Notes under the pieces: model-generated
The model's input: the letters and a program-made list of their open reading frames with translations, nothing else
Databases searched by the model: none
What the model was told of the DNA's origin: nothing
Shown here: positions 37,023-44,986 of the stretch, piece after piece
Position numbering within the stretch: the first letter of the stretch is position 1
Layout of the letters: every line of letters starts with the position of its first letter
Made by a program: the position numbers and the translations under genes
Source of the DNA: Natrinema zhouii
Lineage (GTDB): Archaea; Halobacteriota; Halobacteria; Halobacteriales; Natrialbaceae
Direction: 5' to 3'
Length of the DNA: 64,000 nucleotides
Assembly: GCF_013456555.2 (NCBI RefSeq)
Contig: NZ_CP084884.1
Location: 186,001 to 250,000, forward strand

Positions 37023-37036
37023 ACTAACCAGTTAGT
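37023..37036. promoter_or_regulatory. TetR operator ACTAACCAGTTAGT
   Basis: This is a near-perfect palindrome located 20-33 bases before the TetR start at 37003, overlapped on its left by a longer inverted repeat GTTAGTA-N7-TACTAAC (37008-37028). It differs at one central base from the site at 38261-38274. Position over the core promoter suggests repression of the TetR-MATE transcript. Confidence 0.65.
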
Positions 37037-37184
37037 CAAAAGGGTTTGGGAAGAGAATCGTCTCGATACGGCCGTTCTATCCCACGCATCCATCCAGCGA
37101 GCACCAGCTCAGCCGATGCGAAAACTTCGATATCTGACGAAAAGGTCAAAACTGTTATCCGCCGCCCTCGTAACTGTCTCTCTA

Positions 37185-37787
37185 ATGGGCGATTCACCGA
37201 AAGAGACGGTCTCCGACCCAAACGAGGAGATCATGCGCGCGACGTACCGTGCACTCCGAACCCACGGGTACGCCAATCTCACGATCAAACGCATCGCCGA
37301 CGAGTACGGGAAGTCGACCGCGGCAATTCACTACCATTACGATACGAAGGAAGACCTGCTCGCGGCGTTTCTGGAATACATTCTCGATCAGTTCAAAGAT
37401 GCAGTTCATGAGGTCGAAACGACGGATCCCGAACAGCGCCTGGAGCTGCTGCTCGAGAAACTGCTCGTCGATCCGGAGGACCACTACGACCTATTGATCG
37501 CGATGCTAGAGATGCGAAGCCAGGCGCCGTACAAGGAAACCTTCGCCGAACGGTTCCAGCAGAACGACGAGTACGTCAGGTACATGCTTCGGATGGTGAT
37601 CAACCACGGGATCGAGGAAGGCGTGTTCAACGACGTCGACGCCGAACACACTGCACGGGCGCTCATGACGATCGTCGACGGGGCCCGAACTCGAGCCGTC
37701 GTGTTCGACGAAGAGCGCGCATTGACGACGGCGAGACGGACCGCCGACGAATACGTGAGTGCCATGTTACTGAACGACCGGCAGTGA
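37185..37787 (+). CDS. TetR/AcrR family regulator
   Basis: The 200-residue regulator has its HTH at about 15-60 (LTIKRIADEYGKSTAAIHYHYDTKEDLLAAF). The open frame runs back to 36885 through the neighbouring TetR promoter. The ATG at 37185 is preferred because a TATA-like TGTTATC lies about 27 bases upstream. It is divergent from the MATE-linked TetR gene and converges on the zinc-ribbon membrane protein. It is similar in length and HTH to its neighbour but clearly distinct, so it likely answers a different ligand or target. Confidence 0.85.
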   Translation: MGDSPKETVSDPNEEIMRATYRALRTHGYANLTIKRIADEYGKSTAAIHYHYDTKEDLLAAFLEYILDQFKDAVHEVETTDPEQRLELLLEKLLVDPEDHYDLLIAMLEMRSQAPYKETFAERFQQNDEYVRYMLRMVINHGIEEGVFNDVDAEHTARALMTIVDGARTRAVVFDEERALTTARRTADEYVSAMLLNDRQ

Positions 37788-37822
37788 ACGGACGGGACGA
37801 GCGCCGACTGTGGGGGTCTGTT

Positions 37823-38254
37823 TCAGGTATCGTCCGGGGCGTCAACCTGGTCTTGCCCGACGTCCTCGACCGACTTCGTACACCAGTGACAGAACTCGAG
37901 GTCCGGGTCGAGTTCGTTCCCGCAGTGGGGACAGGAACTCGTGTCCTCGTCGCGAGTGTCACTCGAGCGAGCGGCGACGTTCTGCGTGTGAGCGAGTACG
38001 TATGCGTCGACGATGCTGAGCCCCACGACGAGGAACATCGGCGAGACCGCCAACAGTGTCCCGACGTTCATGGTCCCGGCGATGACCTCGTCAACCGCCG
38101 ATTGATCGACGAACAGGTAGGAGACGACTATCGAGGCGCCGAGCCATCCGAGTGCGCGACGCCATCGGCGGAGGTAAAGGTGGCCGAGACCGGTCGCGAG
38201 TGCTGCGAGAAGCGCTGCGAGCCACGGTCGTTTCTGCGATACTGACTGCCCCAT
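37823..38254 (-). CDS. Small membrane protein with C-terminal zinc ribbon
   Basis: The 143-residue protein has two or three hydrophobic spans (about 10-80, with LAALLAALATGLGHLYLRRW resembling TM2-type small membrane proteins). A cytoplasmic C-terminal zinc ribbon with two CxxC knuckles follows (CPHCGNEL and CHWC, residues about 108-127). The palindrome at 38261-38274 lies 7-20 bases before its ATG and matches the operator of the MATE-linked TetR. A zinc ribbon is also present in the first gvp-like protein, just across the divergent promoter region. Function unknown. Confidence 0.75.
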   Translation of the reverse strand: MGQSVSQKRPWLAALLAALATGLGHLYLRRWRRALGWLGASIVVSYLFVDQSAVDEVIAGTMNVGTLLAVSPMFLVVGLSIVDAYVLAHTQNVAARSSDTRDEDTSSCPHCGNELDPDLEFCHWCTKSVEDVGQDQVDAPDDT

Positions 38255-38260
38255 GTATTG

Positions 38261-38274
38261 ACTAACTAGTTAGT
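38261..38274. promoter_or_regulatory. TetR operator ACTAACTAGTTAGT
   Basis: This is a perfect 14-bp palindrome 7-20 bases upstream of the zinc-ribbon membrane gene start (38254). It shares 13 of 14 bases with the site before the TetR gene at 36407-37003, so one repressor probably controls both. Confidence 0.65.
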
Positions 38275-38408
38275 TAGTGATAACCCTTCGTTCTCGATTT
38301 ACTTACCTGTCGACGGTTCCCAGCCAGAATCGTCGTCTGCGAGTACGGCGATTCACCACCTTGCAAACGAGTGCTCTGACTTTTTCCGTGGTGGTAACGG
38401 ACTGGTGA

Positions 38409-38424
38409 ATGAACGATCGTTCAT
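38409..38424. promoter_or_regulatory. 16-bp palindrome ATGAACGATCGTTCAT at the gvp-like operon start
   Basis: This perfect inverted repeat covers the likely transcription or translation start of the first gvp-like gene; the ATG at 38423 overlaps its last two bases. Its TGAACG-N2-CGTTCA form is typical of TetR-family operators. A T-rich TATA-like stretch at 38378-38387 lies just upstream, so a bound repressor would block initiation. It differs from the ACTAACYAGTTAGT sites, pointing to another of the three local TetR proteins. Confidence 0.6.
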
Positions 38425-38863
38425 GAGCATCGAAGCCACCAACGCGAACAAATCGGAGAACGGGCTCGCCGGCGCCGTCGATCGCATTCTCGATAAGGGG
38501 CTGGTCATCAATGCGGACGTCACGATCGATGTCGCTGGAACGGAACTTCTTGGAATCAAGGTTCGGGCAGCACTGGCGTCGTTCGAGACGGCGGCGGAAT
38601 ACGGCCTCGAGTTCCCCGCGGGAACGGAAGAGACGAAAGCCTACGCTGAAGCGCGAGCCCGAAACGAGACGTGTCCGCAATGTGCGAAACGGGTCGAGAA
38701 GGAGGTCCTGCTCGACGACGAGTGTCCGTGGTGTGGTTGGCGAAGCGCTCGCTCGAAGCGCCGGGAGACAGAAGATGAGAAACTCACGGAGCGGGACGAC
38801 CGGCCGACGGAGTCGATCGAGGCGGAACGACTACCGACCGATGTCGACGAAGAGGACCGATGA
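38423..38863 (+). CDS. GvpA/J/M-type gas vesicle family protein with zinc ribbon
   Basis: The 146-residue protein opens with a gas-vesicle A/J/M domain (about 12-62): GLAGAVDRILDKGLVINADV, VAGTELLGIKVRAALASFET and AAEYGLEF follow the helix-strand-strand-helix order. It then has a zinc ribbon with two CxxC pairs (CPQC, CPWC) and a charged tail. It resembles GvpJ/M more than the structural GvpA, which lacks such a tail and has a WARVS strand. A GTG at 38405 is an alternative leaderless start. It is the first of five overlapping genes (23-base overlap with the next). A zinc-ribbon extension on this family is unusual. Confidence 0.8.
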   Translation: MSIEATNANKSENGLAGAVDRILDKGLVINADVTIDVAGTELLGIKVRAALASFETAAEYGLEFPAGTEETKAYAEARARNETCPQCAKRVEKEVLLDDECPWCGWRSARSKRRETEDEKLTERDDRPTESIEAERLPTDVDEEDR

Positions 38864-39470
38864 ACCGCCAGTCGAACACACCCTCTCACTTGGATCCATG
38901 AACACCAATGAACTCGGCGACGTCTCTCGCGTCCTCTCGCGAGCGGAGCTCCGACGATATCGCCGACACCTCCGAACGACGGCGAGCGATCCGATTGGTC
39001 AGAATCGAGAATCGGAACCGCTCACTCGGGACGACCAACGTCGAATCGTCACCCGAGCGTACGCCGAGTCCGAGTCCGCCAGACGAACGATCACTCGAGT
39101 CACCGAAACAGTCGACGCGTTGCAATCCGCACTCGGCGTGTCCCGGAAGGCGGTGTACGAATTCCTGCGAGCGCTTGGCGATCACAGTCTCGCCGTTCTC
39201 GAGTACTGCTGGCACAACGAACACGCATCGATCCGGGAGCTGACGACGTTGATCGGCGCGGCGACCGACACGGAAACACTCACCGTGGTCCGAGAGCGGC
39301 TCAATGTGGTCGCGCGGAAAACCTTCGGCGAGTCGGTACTCGAGTTCGAACGGCGAGGGGTCGACTCCCGGACCGGTACGGTCGTCACGTTCGAGTGGTG
39401 GTTCACTGGCGAACCCAGGGATCACTCCGCTCTCGAGTCGCTACGCGACGAGAAGGTGGTTGTTTCATGA
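38841..39470 (+). CDS. Unrecognised protein inside the gvp-like operon
   Basis: The 209-residue product of the ATG at 38841 is placed between the GvpJ-like and GvpK genes, overlapping both (23 and 4 bases). I do not recognise the family. The first 60 residues are charged and likely flexible. Residues about 75-205 look folded, with helices (SARRTITRVTETVDALQSAL) and a region resembling a winged helix (NEHASIRELTTLIGAATD, then a strand pair GVDSRTGTVVTFEWWFTG). A DNA-binding or adaptor role is possible but unproven. An internal ATG at 38898 would shorten it by 19 residues. Confidence 0.75.
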   Translation: MSTKRTDEPPVEHTLSLGSMNTNELGDVSRVLSRAELRRYRRHLRTTASDPIGQNRESEPLTRDDQRRIVTRAYAESESARRTITRVTETVDALQSALGVSRKAVYEFLRALGDHSLAVLEYCWHNEHASIRELTTLIGAATDTETLTVVRERLNVVARKTFGESVLEFERRGVDSRTGTVVTFEWWFTGEPRDHSALESLRDEKVVVS

Positions 39471-39871
39471 CGATCGAGGTCGATGAGGAGGAACTCGAGC
39501 AGGGGCTGCTCGGGCTCATTATGGCGCTCGTCGAAATCATCAAGGAGGTGATCGACCAGCAGGCGCTTGAATTGGTCGAGAAGGGCGTTCTCGACGACGA
39601 GTCCGCCGAACAGCTCGGCCAGTCGCTGATGGACCTCGAGGAGACCATCCAGCAGATCGAGGAGGACCAGAATATCGAGGAGACAGCCTCGGAGACGAAA
39701 GATCAGCTCGACCGAACGGTCGACGACGTCCTCAACACGGCGCTCAACCCCGCCGAGTGGGCTCGCGAGATCGAAGCGCAGGAGGGAGAATCCGTCCGGA
39801 CGGTCGACGATGGCGTCTCCGAGGGCGAGCTATCACCAACAGAGGCCAGCAACGGAGAGACGAATGACTGA
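39467..39871 (+). CDS. gvpK: Gas vesicle protein GvpK
   Basis: The 134-residue protein has the GvpK core (about 1-75): EEELEQGLLGLIMALVEII, a second helix QQALELVEKGVLDDESAEQLG and LMDLEETIQQIEEDQNIEE. This pattern is specific for GvpK, an accessory protein needed for gas vesicle formation in known systems. The C-terminal 55 residues are an acidic extension. The start codon overlaps the stop of the upstream gene (ATGA) and its stop lies inside the next gene, so all are co-translated. Confidence 0.88.
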   Translation: MTIEVDEEELEQGLLGLIMALVEIIKEVIDQQALELVEKGVLDDESAEQLGQSLMDLEETIQQIEEDQNIEETASETKDQLDRTVDDVLNTALNPAEWAREIEAQEGESVRTVDDGVSEGELSPTEASNGETND

Positions 39872-40631
39872 GAGCAAGTACACCTACTGTATCGTCGACG
39901 CGACGGATGATGACCCAGGGACACTCGGGACGGGAATCGACGAGGAGCCGGTGTCTGTTGTCGTTCAGGACGGCATCGGCGCCGTCGCCCACGACTGTCC
40001 ATCGGAGGCGTACGATACCGACGACCGATCGCAGGCGGAAATGTGGGTCAAACAGCACAATAGCACGATCGATCGCGCGGCGGACGCGTTCGGAACGCCG
40101 CTCCCGATGACGTTCGATACGATCTTCGAGGACGAAGCATCCCTTCGAACATTTCTCACCGAGCATCGGAGCCAGATCAGGAACAGATTGGACGTTCTGG
40201 CCGGAACGGAGGAGTACGGCATCCGGGTCTACTGTGATGAAGACGTACTGCTCGAGGAGACCGAGCCAGCCCCCGACTCGACGGGGGCTCGTGATTCCGG
40301 GATGGCGTATTTCGACCAGAAGAAACGAGAGAAACAGCGCCAACGAGAGCGCGCCGAACGCACGAAGGAGCGCTTCCAGTCGTACTTCCCACGAATCGAG
40401 GCAGTCGTCGACGAGCTCGTGGAAGAAGAACTCGAGCGCGGCGGTCACGACCGGGGCAGAAACGTCCTCACGGCGTCGTGTCTCGTCGCGGGCGGAGAGA
40501 TCGACGATCTGAAACGAGTCCTGAGCGAGATCGACGACGAACCGGGCGTCAACGTGGTTTTCACCGGCCCGTGGCACCCCTATTCGTTCGTCGGCTCACT
40601 CGGAACCACCACTGAGAATCATGGAACCTGA
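39864..40631 (+). CDS. GvpL/GvpF family gas vesicle protein
   Basis: The 255-residue protein from the ATG at 39864 shows both GvpF/L ferredoxin-like domains. The first (about 1-115) begins YTYCIVDATDDDPGT and includes PLPMTFDTIFEDEASLRTFL. A charged helix links to the second domain, which contains NVLTASCLVAGGEIDDLKRV and the family ending FTGPWHPYSFV. In gas vesicle systems GvpF/L bind GvpA monomers and the other accessory proteins. Only one F/L gene is present here, whereas canonical haloarchaeal clusters have both F and L. It overlaps its neighbours by 8 and 11 bases. Confidence 0.88.
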   Translation: MTESKYTYCIVDATDDDPGTLGTGIDEEPVSVVVQDGIGAVAHDCPSEAYDTDDRSQAEMWVKQHNSTIDRAADAFGTPLPMTFDTIFEDEASLRTFLTEHRSQIRNRLDVLAGTEEYGIRVYCDEDVLLEETEPAPDSTGARDSGMAYFDQKKREKQRQRERAERTKERFQSYFPRIEAVVDELVEEELERGGHDRGRNVLTASCLVAGGEIDDLKRVLSEIDDEPGVNVVFTGPWHPYSFVGSLGTTTENHGT

Positions 40632-40983
40632 AACCGAATCGGCCGACGAGGGTCTCGCCGGACTGCTGAATCGAGCATTAAACAAGGGGGCAATCCTGAA
40701 CGCCGACCTGCTAATCACCGTCAACGACGTTCCCCTCGTCGCCGTGCGACTGCAGGCGGCGATCGCCAACATCGAGACGATGATCGAGTACGGCATCATG
40801 ACCGAGTGGGAGCCCGCGATGGCTCACATCGACGACAACTATCTCGCCGAGACACGGGAAACCGATGACGAGACGGCCAACGGAACCGACGCGGACGCCA
40901 AGCCAATTGACGGTGGCGACGAACGGAGCACTCGAGAGAGGCCGGTCGAACCAACCCCTGCAGACACAGGAAATCGGCAGTAG
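40621..40983 (+). CDS. GvpA/J/M-type gas vesicle family protein
   Basis: The 120-residue protein has an A/J/M domain at about 10-62 (GLAGLLNRALNKGAILNADL, VNDVPLVAVRLQAAIANIET, MIEYGI) followed by an acidic, disordered tail of about 55 residues. It lacks the zinc ribbon of the first gene of the operon. The strand after ADL reads LITVNDVPLVAV, closer to GvpJ/M than to GvpA. It ends the five-gene operon. Whether the two A/J/M proteins polymerise together is unknown. Confidence 0.82.
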   Translation: MEPETESADEGLAGLLNRALNKGAILNADLLITVNDVPLVAVRLQAAIANIETMIEYGIMTEWEPAMAHIDDNYLAETRETDDETANGTDADAKPIDGGDERSTRERPVEPTPADTGNRQ

Positions 40984-41070
40984 CTCGGTGTCGCTCGACT
41001 AATCGGTGTCCTATCGCAAGACGACCCGTCTCTTAAGGTCCTAAGCGAGGTATACGACACGTACTAGTCT

Positions 41071-41715
41071 ATGGCTGACTCCACTCAGTTCGGTGCGGAA
41101 GCGACGAACACCGTCGACGTCATCATGCAGTCGACGTACCATGTCCTGCTGGAACACGGCTACGCGGGCCTCTCAATCGCGAGGATCGCGGACGAAGCGG
41201 GACTGAGCAAATCCGCACTCTACAATCACTACGAGGGCAAGAACGACCTGTTGCTGGACTTTCTGAGCCGTTTCCTCGAGTGGTACCTCGATTCCCCGCT
41301 CAATGATACTGCAGAGGACCCACGAGCGGAGTTGCAAAGGCTTATCGACCTGCTTTCAGTCGATTCGGGAGGAGCCGATTCTTCGACGGACAGCACCCTC
41401 GAGACGGCGGCGGCCGATGCGTTCGTCGAACTGCGGGCACAGGCGATTCACGACGAGTCGTTCCGAACCGAACTGCTTCGCGAGGACGAGGTGATTCGGA
41501 CTCGCCTCGTTCAGATCATCCAGCAGGGCATCAACGACGGCGTCTTCCTTAACGTCGATCCAGAGCCGGTCGCCGAGTTTATTCTCACTGTTCTCGAGGG
41601 TGCCCTGTTCCGGTCCTCGCTGTCGGACGACGGTCGAGAAGTAGCCGTCTACGATCGGCTAGACGAATATATCAAGTGTCAACTCGTTTTAAGCACCGCA
41701 GGAGAGACGCCGTAG
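41071..41715 (+). CDS. TetR/AcrR family regulator
   Basis: The 214-residue regulator has its HTH at about 20-65 (LSIARIADEAGLSKSALYNHYEGKNDLLLDF) and a helical ligand domain. It begins 87 bases after the last gvp-like gene in the same direction, with its own TATA-like GTATACG about 25 bases upstream. It is the third TetR gene within 5 kb and the one closest to the gvp-like operon, so it is the best candidate for the 16-bp palindrome at 38409. Confidence 0.85.
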   Translation: MADSTQFGAEATNTVDVIMQSTYHVLLEHGYAGLSIARIADEAGLSKSALYNHYEGKNDLLLDFLSRFLEWYLDSPLNDTAEDPRAELQRLIDLLSVDSGGADSSTDSTLETAAADAFVELRAQAIHDESFRTELLREDEVIRTRLVQIIQQGINDGVFLNVDPEPVAEFILTVLEGALFRSSLSDDGREVAVYDRLDEYIKCQLVLSTAGETP

Positions 41716-42669
41716 TTTCAACAGCCTGTATCCTCAGTTCGATACATGAGTGCCGAAACACACGTTTTGATACCGGAGTACGGTGACCGATCCGTCCTAC
41801 AAACCGACTTATGTTCAGTATGCAAGTCTACATAACGAATCGTCGTTCTTCTCTGCAGGTAGTTCCAGTCATAATGCTGTGTTCAGTATAGGCAATTCAC
41901 AAAGCAATTGATTCTCAAACGGCCCTCTGAGCCGATTCGTCCAGCTACGACATATCTATGTCTTCGAGAAGAGGGGTATTGATCGAGCACCAACCCACCG
42001 ACAGCTCTCCGAACCACCCTGGTTCACCCTCGAGGAGGACGTCACAACGGAGACGGAAGCCATCATCGAATTTCCGAATACCAAGATGTCTGCCTCATCG
42101 ACGTTGAGTTGTTCCTCAAAATAGAAATTCCACTTGACGCGGAAGGCACCGCGCTCGAACATCCGGAGCGGGTCGTCATCACCGCCGAATGTCCTGAAGG
42201 CGAGTCATATCCAGAACTGTCCTCGGAACTGCGTGAACGGATCAACGAACGAACGGCAGCCGACGTGACGGTTCACGTCCGGTACGTCGAGTACGATACC
42301 GCCGAATAACTCGCCGCTCGACACGGGATATATCGCGGACATGGTGGGAGTACGGAACTGGTCACTCACGCCGGGTTGCGGTGCGAACGGGACGCAAGCA
42401 AATAGGGGTAATGGAGGTCATTATTAGAATATATTTGAATGAATGAATATCGCTATTAGAAACCCCCTGCTCGGTAGAAATCCATTTCCATTCATCCACA
42501 ATCGACTTTTCGTAGACAAGGTTTAATGAGTGTATGAGTATTGAGCAATACTCATCTACAATTACTGTATATATCCCAATCTAATTGAATTTAGGGAGAA
42601 TAATATGTGATACGTAGCATTCAAGAGAGATAGACACAGCCGGAGGAAACTGGGTTTTTCATCGACGAA
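41716..42669. other. Gene-poor region with a decayed coding fragment
   Basis: No intact gene is visible. Between about 41950 and 42309 two plus-strand frames carry protein-like sequence: APTHRQLSEPPWFTLEEDV and TETEAIIEFPNT in one, then LKIEIPLDAEGTALEHPERV and ECPEGESYPELSSELRER in the other, ending at a stop at 42309. They look like one frameshifted gene of unknown family. The stretch 42400-42660 is AT-rich and unlike its surroundings in composition. Confidence 0.4.
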
Positions 42670-43956
42670 TCAAACGTTGAATCTGCTTTCGAGTCGGGTT
42701 GCAAGATGCTCAGATACACGGACAAGGTATGCTGTGCCCCACGTCGCAACAAGGATTGCTCCAACGGTATTGAACAGCAGATCCGAGAGCGTGTCGTTAA
42801 TCCCGTGCTGGGTAAGAACGGGATCAACTCCAAGGAGAAGAGCGCCTTGGTCAGTAAAGAACTCGAGTAGTTCCCAGATGACGCCCATCGCCAGAACGAA
42901 TACAAGCGTAAATATAAACATCGCCCATGAAGGGAGGTGAATCGCCGTCGCGTGGAGATGTATGGCCCGAAGCGTCGTGTACCCTGCCGCAGCAATAACC
43001 ATAGCAGAGAGAGTATGTGTGAGTGTATCCCAAGGCGGAATTATGCCATAGAATCCAATGGACCCGAGTGCATGGAGAAACACAGCACTTGTTATCCACA
43101 ATGCGAGTCCCGGCTCTATCGGAATGCCGTAATCCCGTTCCAATATGGCAGGGATGAACGTAATTGCAAGAGTGACCGTGGCATTGATGAAAAGAGACAA
43201 TTGTTGAGTCCAGAGTCCGTATACAAGAACGAGACTAAGAATAGTCTGCATCGTTAGCGCTACCTGACGCTGTCGTGCCGTCGAAATGTGTAAACGTTCA
43301 CTGAGAACCGCTGATTCGACAGGAGTTTTCCTTTCAGGAGGAGACGGGGCCACCATTCGAGGAACGGGCTGTTGGGAGACCTGCTGAAAGTATCGATGAA
43401 AGATGATTCCGCCAACTAAGCCTGCGGTAGTGGCGTAGAAGAATTCGCTCATCAACGATGCATTGATCGCATCCTGCGTGCGACCGTCGAGCAGGAATGA
43501 TGTTTCGAAGAGAATATCGGATATCCAGCGAAAGAGATTCAATGTGCAAGCCATTGCTAACGTAAATAATACTGTCAGAACGATGGTGAACCACGGAACT
43601 AATCGGAGAGACGTAAACCGGTGCAGATTAACCATGAGTAACAATCCGAGCGTGGCGAGTGCGAGGCTTGGGAAGAAAGTCGTCACAGGGGCAACAGGGA
43701 CAAACGTTCCCGAGAGAACGGGAAGACAGACCAAGACGAGAAAGTACCACGGGGGCATCACCGTCAGATCGCGAAACATGAGGACTGGAACGAGAATGAT
43801 CACTATCGCGACGAGGCTGAACAGTACCGCTTCGTAGCGGCCGAGTATCATTCCGATAGAGGCGCTACCGGCGAGGACTAAGACGCATATCCATGAACGG
43901 AGAACATTTACAATCGATTTGCTAAATAACGTAGCGAGTCTATTGTGATCACTCAT
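42670..43956 (-). CDS. Polytopic membrane protein (YjdF/DUF2238-like features)
   Basis: The 428-residue protein has about ten to twelve hydrophobic spans in two halves split by a hydrophilic loop near residues 195-225. The C-terminal half contains WDTLTHTLSAMVIAAAGY, GVIWELLEFFTDQG and a DTLSDLLFNTVGA block, reminiscent of YjdF/DUF2238 membrane proteins (acidic residues and His inside spans). The role is unknown. Codon use is more AT-rich than in neighbouring genes, which may reflect acquisition. It is transcribed alone. Confidence 0.7.
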   Translation of the reverse strand: MSDHNRLATLFSKSIVNVLRSWICVLVLAGSASIGMILGRYEAVLFSLVAIVIILVPVLMFRDLTVMPPWYFLVLVCLPVLSGTFVPVAPVTTFFPSLALATLGLLLMVNLHRFTSLRLVPWFTIVLTVLFTLAMACTLNLFRWISDILFETSFLLDGRTQDAINASLMSEFFYATTAGLVGGIIFHRYFQQVSQQPVPRMVAPSPPERKTPVESAVLSERLHISTARQRQVALTMQTILSLVLVYGLWTQQLSLFINATVTLAITFIPAILERDYGIPIEPGLALWITSAVFLHALGSIGFYGIIPPWDTLTHTLSAMVIAAAGYTTLRAIHLHATAIHLPSWAMFIFTLVFVLAMGVIWELLEFFTDQGALLLGVDPVLTQHGINDTLSDLLFNTVGAILVATWGTAYLVRVSEHLATRLESRFNV

Positions 43957-44045
43957 AAGGAGGAAGTCGCTGCTGATACGCGAAGATTGGAGTTAAGAAT
44001 TCTGCCGGCATTCTTGGAGCTGAGATAACGCTCGTAACGGAACTA

Positions 44046-44456
44046 GTGGTCCTAGCTGGCATACTTCTTCCTATGGTTGTAGCCTCAGCCGTCGTCTTTC
44101 TCGTCTGTCTCCTACTCGGCGCAGCAGGTATCTACGTTGGCGCACGGATCATCGTCGGAGCGAACAACTTTGGGCATGCTATCGTCACCGCACTACTTGG
44201 CGCAATCGTATGGACCGTCGTTGGATATCTTGTCGGATGGATCCTACTTTTAGGGCCGCTACTCGCTCTTATTGCTTATATCGGCGTGATCAATTGGCGA
44301 TACTCAACCGAATGGACTGCTGCTGCGATGATCGCTCTCCTTGTGTGGCTCGTAGTTCTTTGGTGTTCCCGGCGCTTAGAGAACCTTCTTTCCCGCCCAA
44401 TTCACAGCTGTAGTTACCGAATCGGTAGATTCGGTTTCAGGAACATTTCCGAATAA
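44046..44456 (+). CDS. Small four-span haloarchaeal membrane protein, C-terminus possibly frameshifted
   Basis: The 136-residue reading frame shows four hydrophobic spans, including LLLGAAGIYVGARIIVGA and GWILLLGPLLALIAYIGVINWRY, a pattern I recall from short haloarchaeal membrane proteins of unknown function. The last 30 residues are basic and unlike a membrane-protein end. In another frame near 44357-44380 the sequence reads FFGVPGA and then stop, an ending typical of that family, so a small frameshift near 44355 may have altered the tail. The GTG at 44046 is used; an ATG at 44073 is an alternative. Confidence 0.55.
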   Translation: MVLAGILLPMVVASAVVFLVCLLLGAAGIYVGARIIVGANNFGHAIVTALLGAIVWTVVGYLVGWILLLGPLLALIAYIGVINWRYSTEWTAAAMIALLVWLVVLWCSRRLENLLSRPIHSCSYRIGRFGFRNISE

Positions 44457-44571
44457 AGAAACCGTGCTACGATCTCCTGATAAACTACGAGGTGAATTGG
44501 TCGTTCGCTCAAGATGGTTTATCGCCCCAAGAGGGGTGCGGGGGCTCGACTGAAGCCCACCGCAGCAATCC

Positions 44572-44649
44572 ATGCGAATCACTGATGTAGCAACAGCGTC
44601 GTCAGACGCGGAGACGACTCAGTTCCTGAAGCGGGGTATCACCAGATGA
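44572..44649 (+). CDS. Tiny leader ORF of an overlapping ORF chain
   Basis: The ORF encodes 25 residues (MRITDVATAS start). Its TGA overlaps the ATG of the next small ORF (ATGA). It is credible only because three more ORFs follow with the same kind of overlap. It may be a coupling leader or a truncated protein. Confidence 0.35.
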   Translation: MRITDVATASSDAETTQFLKRGITR

Positions 44650-44801
44650 CCGACGGCAACGCCTGTCGGATGCCGAATTGTTCGGCACTCACCCGTGATC
44701 GGGCAGGATACGCTGGCCGGTTCCGCTCGGACCGCTGCGGAGTCCGATACGACCATCTGCAGACGGACGCTCGAGATGCGCCTCAGGAGGCTGCGTCCTG
44801 A
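44646..44801 (+). CDS. Small Cys-rich plasmid-type protein
   Basis: The 51-residue product carries spaced cysteines (CRMPNC and, 16 residues on, a further Cys in RSDRCGVRYDH) in a pattern that suggests a small zinc-binding fold. Similar short proteins with a SDRC-x-RHDH-like block occur beside replication genes of haloarchaeal plasmids and integrated elements, by recall. It overlaps the upstream tiny ORF (ATGA) and the downstream ORF (TGATG). Function unknown. Confidence 0.55.
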   Translation: MTDGNACRMPNCSALTRDRAGYAGRFRSDRCGVRYDHLQTDARDAPQEAAS

Positions 44802-44986
44802 TGTTCGAGCAGATCGATCACCGTGGTAAGCGGTTCACGATCGATGACGACGAGAAAATCGACTGCTGTCGTCGGGCAGACGCTCTCAAACGGCAGGCCT
44901 AGAGAGAGCGCCGTGAACTCGAGCGTGCGAAAGCGGTCGCTGGGCCAGCCGGTGCGAATCCTGACGTCGAGGTGCTCGACCGATGA
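44801..44986 (+). pseudogene. Small ORF with in-frame stop, third of the overlapping chain
   Basis: The frame starts MFEQIDHRGKRFTIDDDEK and is interrupted by TAG at 44900-44902. The same frame continues RERRELERAKAVAGPAGANP to a TGA at 44984-44986. That TGA overlaps a further ATG (44983) of a 15-codon ORF ending near 45030. The overlaps at both ends suggest it was once an intact small gene. Acidic and basic patches are seen but no motif. Confidence 0.45.

Noticed and set aside
37008..37036. Phage attachment or direct-repeat site
   Set aside because: The repeats are inverted and placed over a promoter, which fits a TetR operator better.
38841..39470. Assignment of the unknown operon gene as GvpO or GvpH
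   Set aside because: Its length and pattern do not match either; it has a winged-helix-like end and no Hsp20 or GvpO features.
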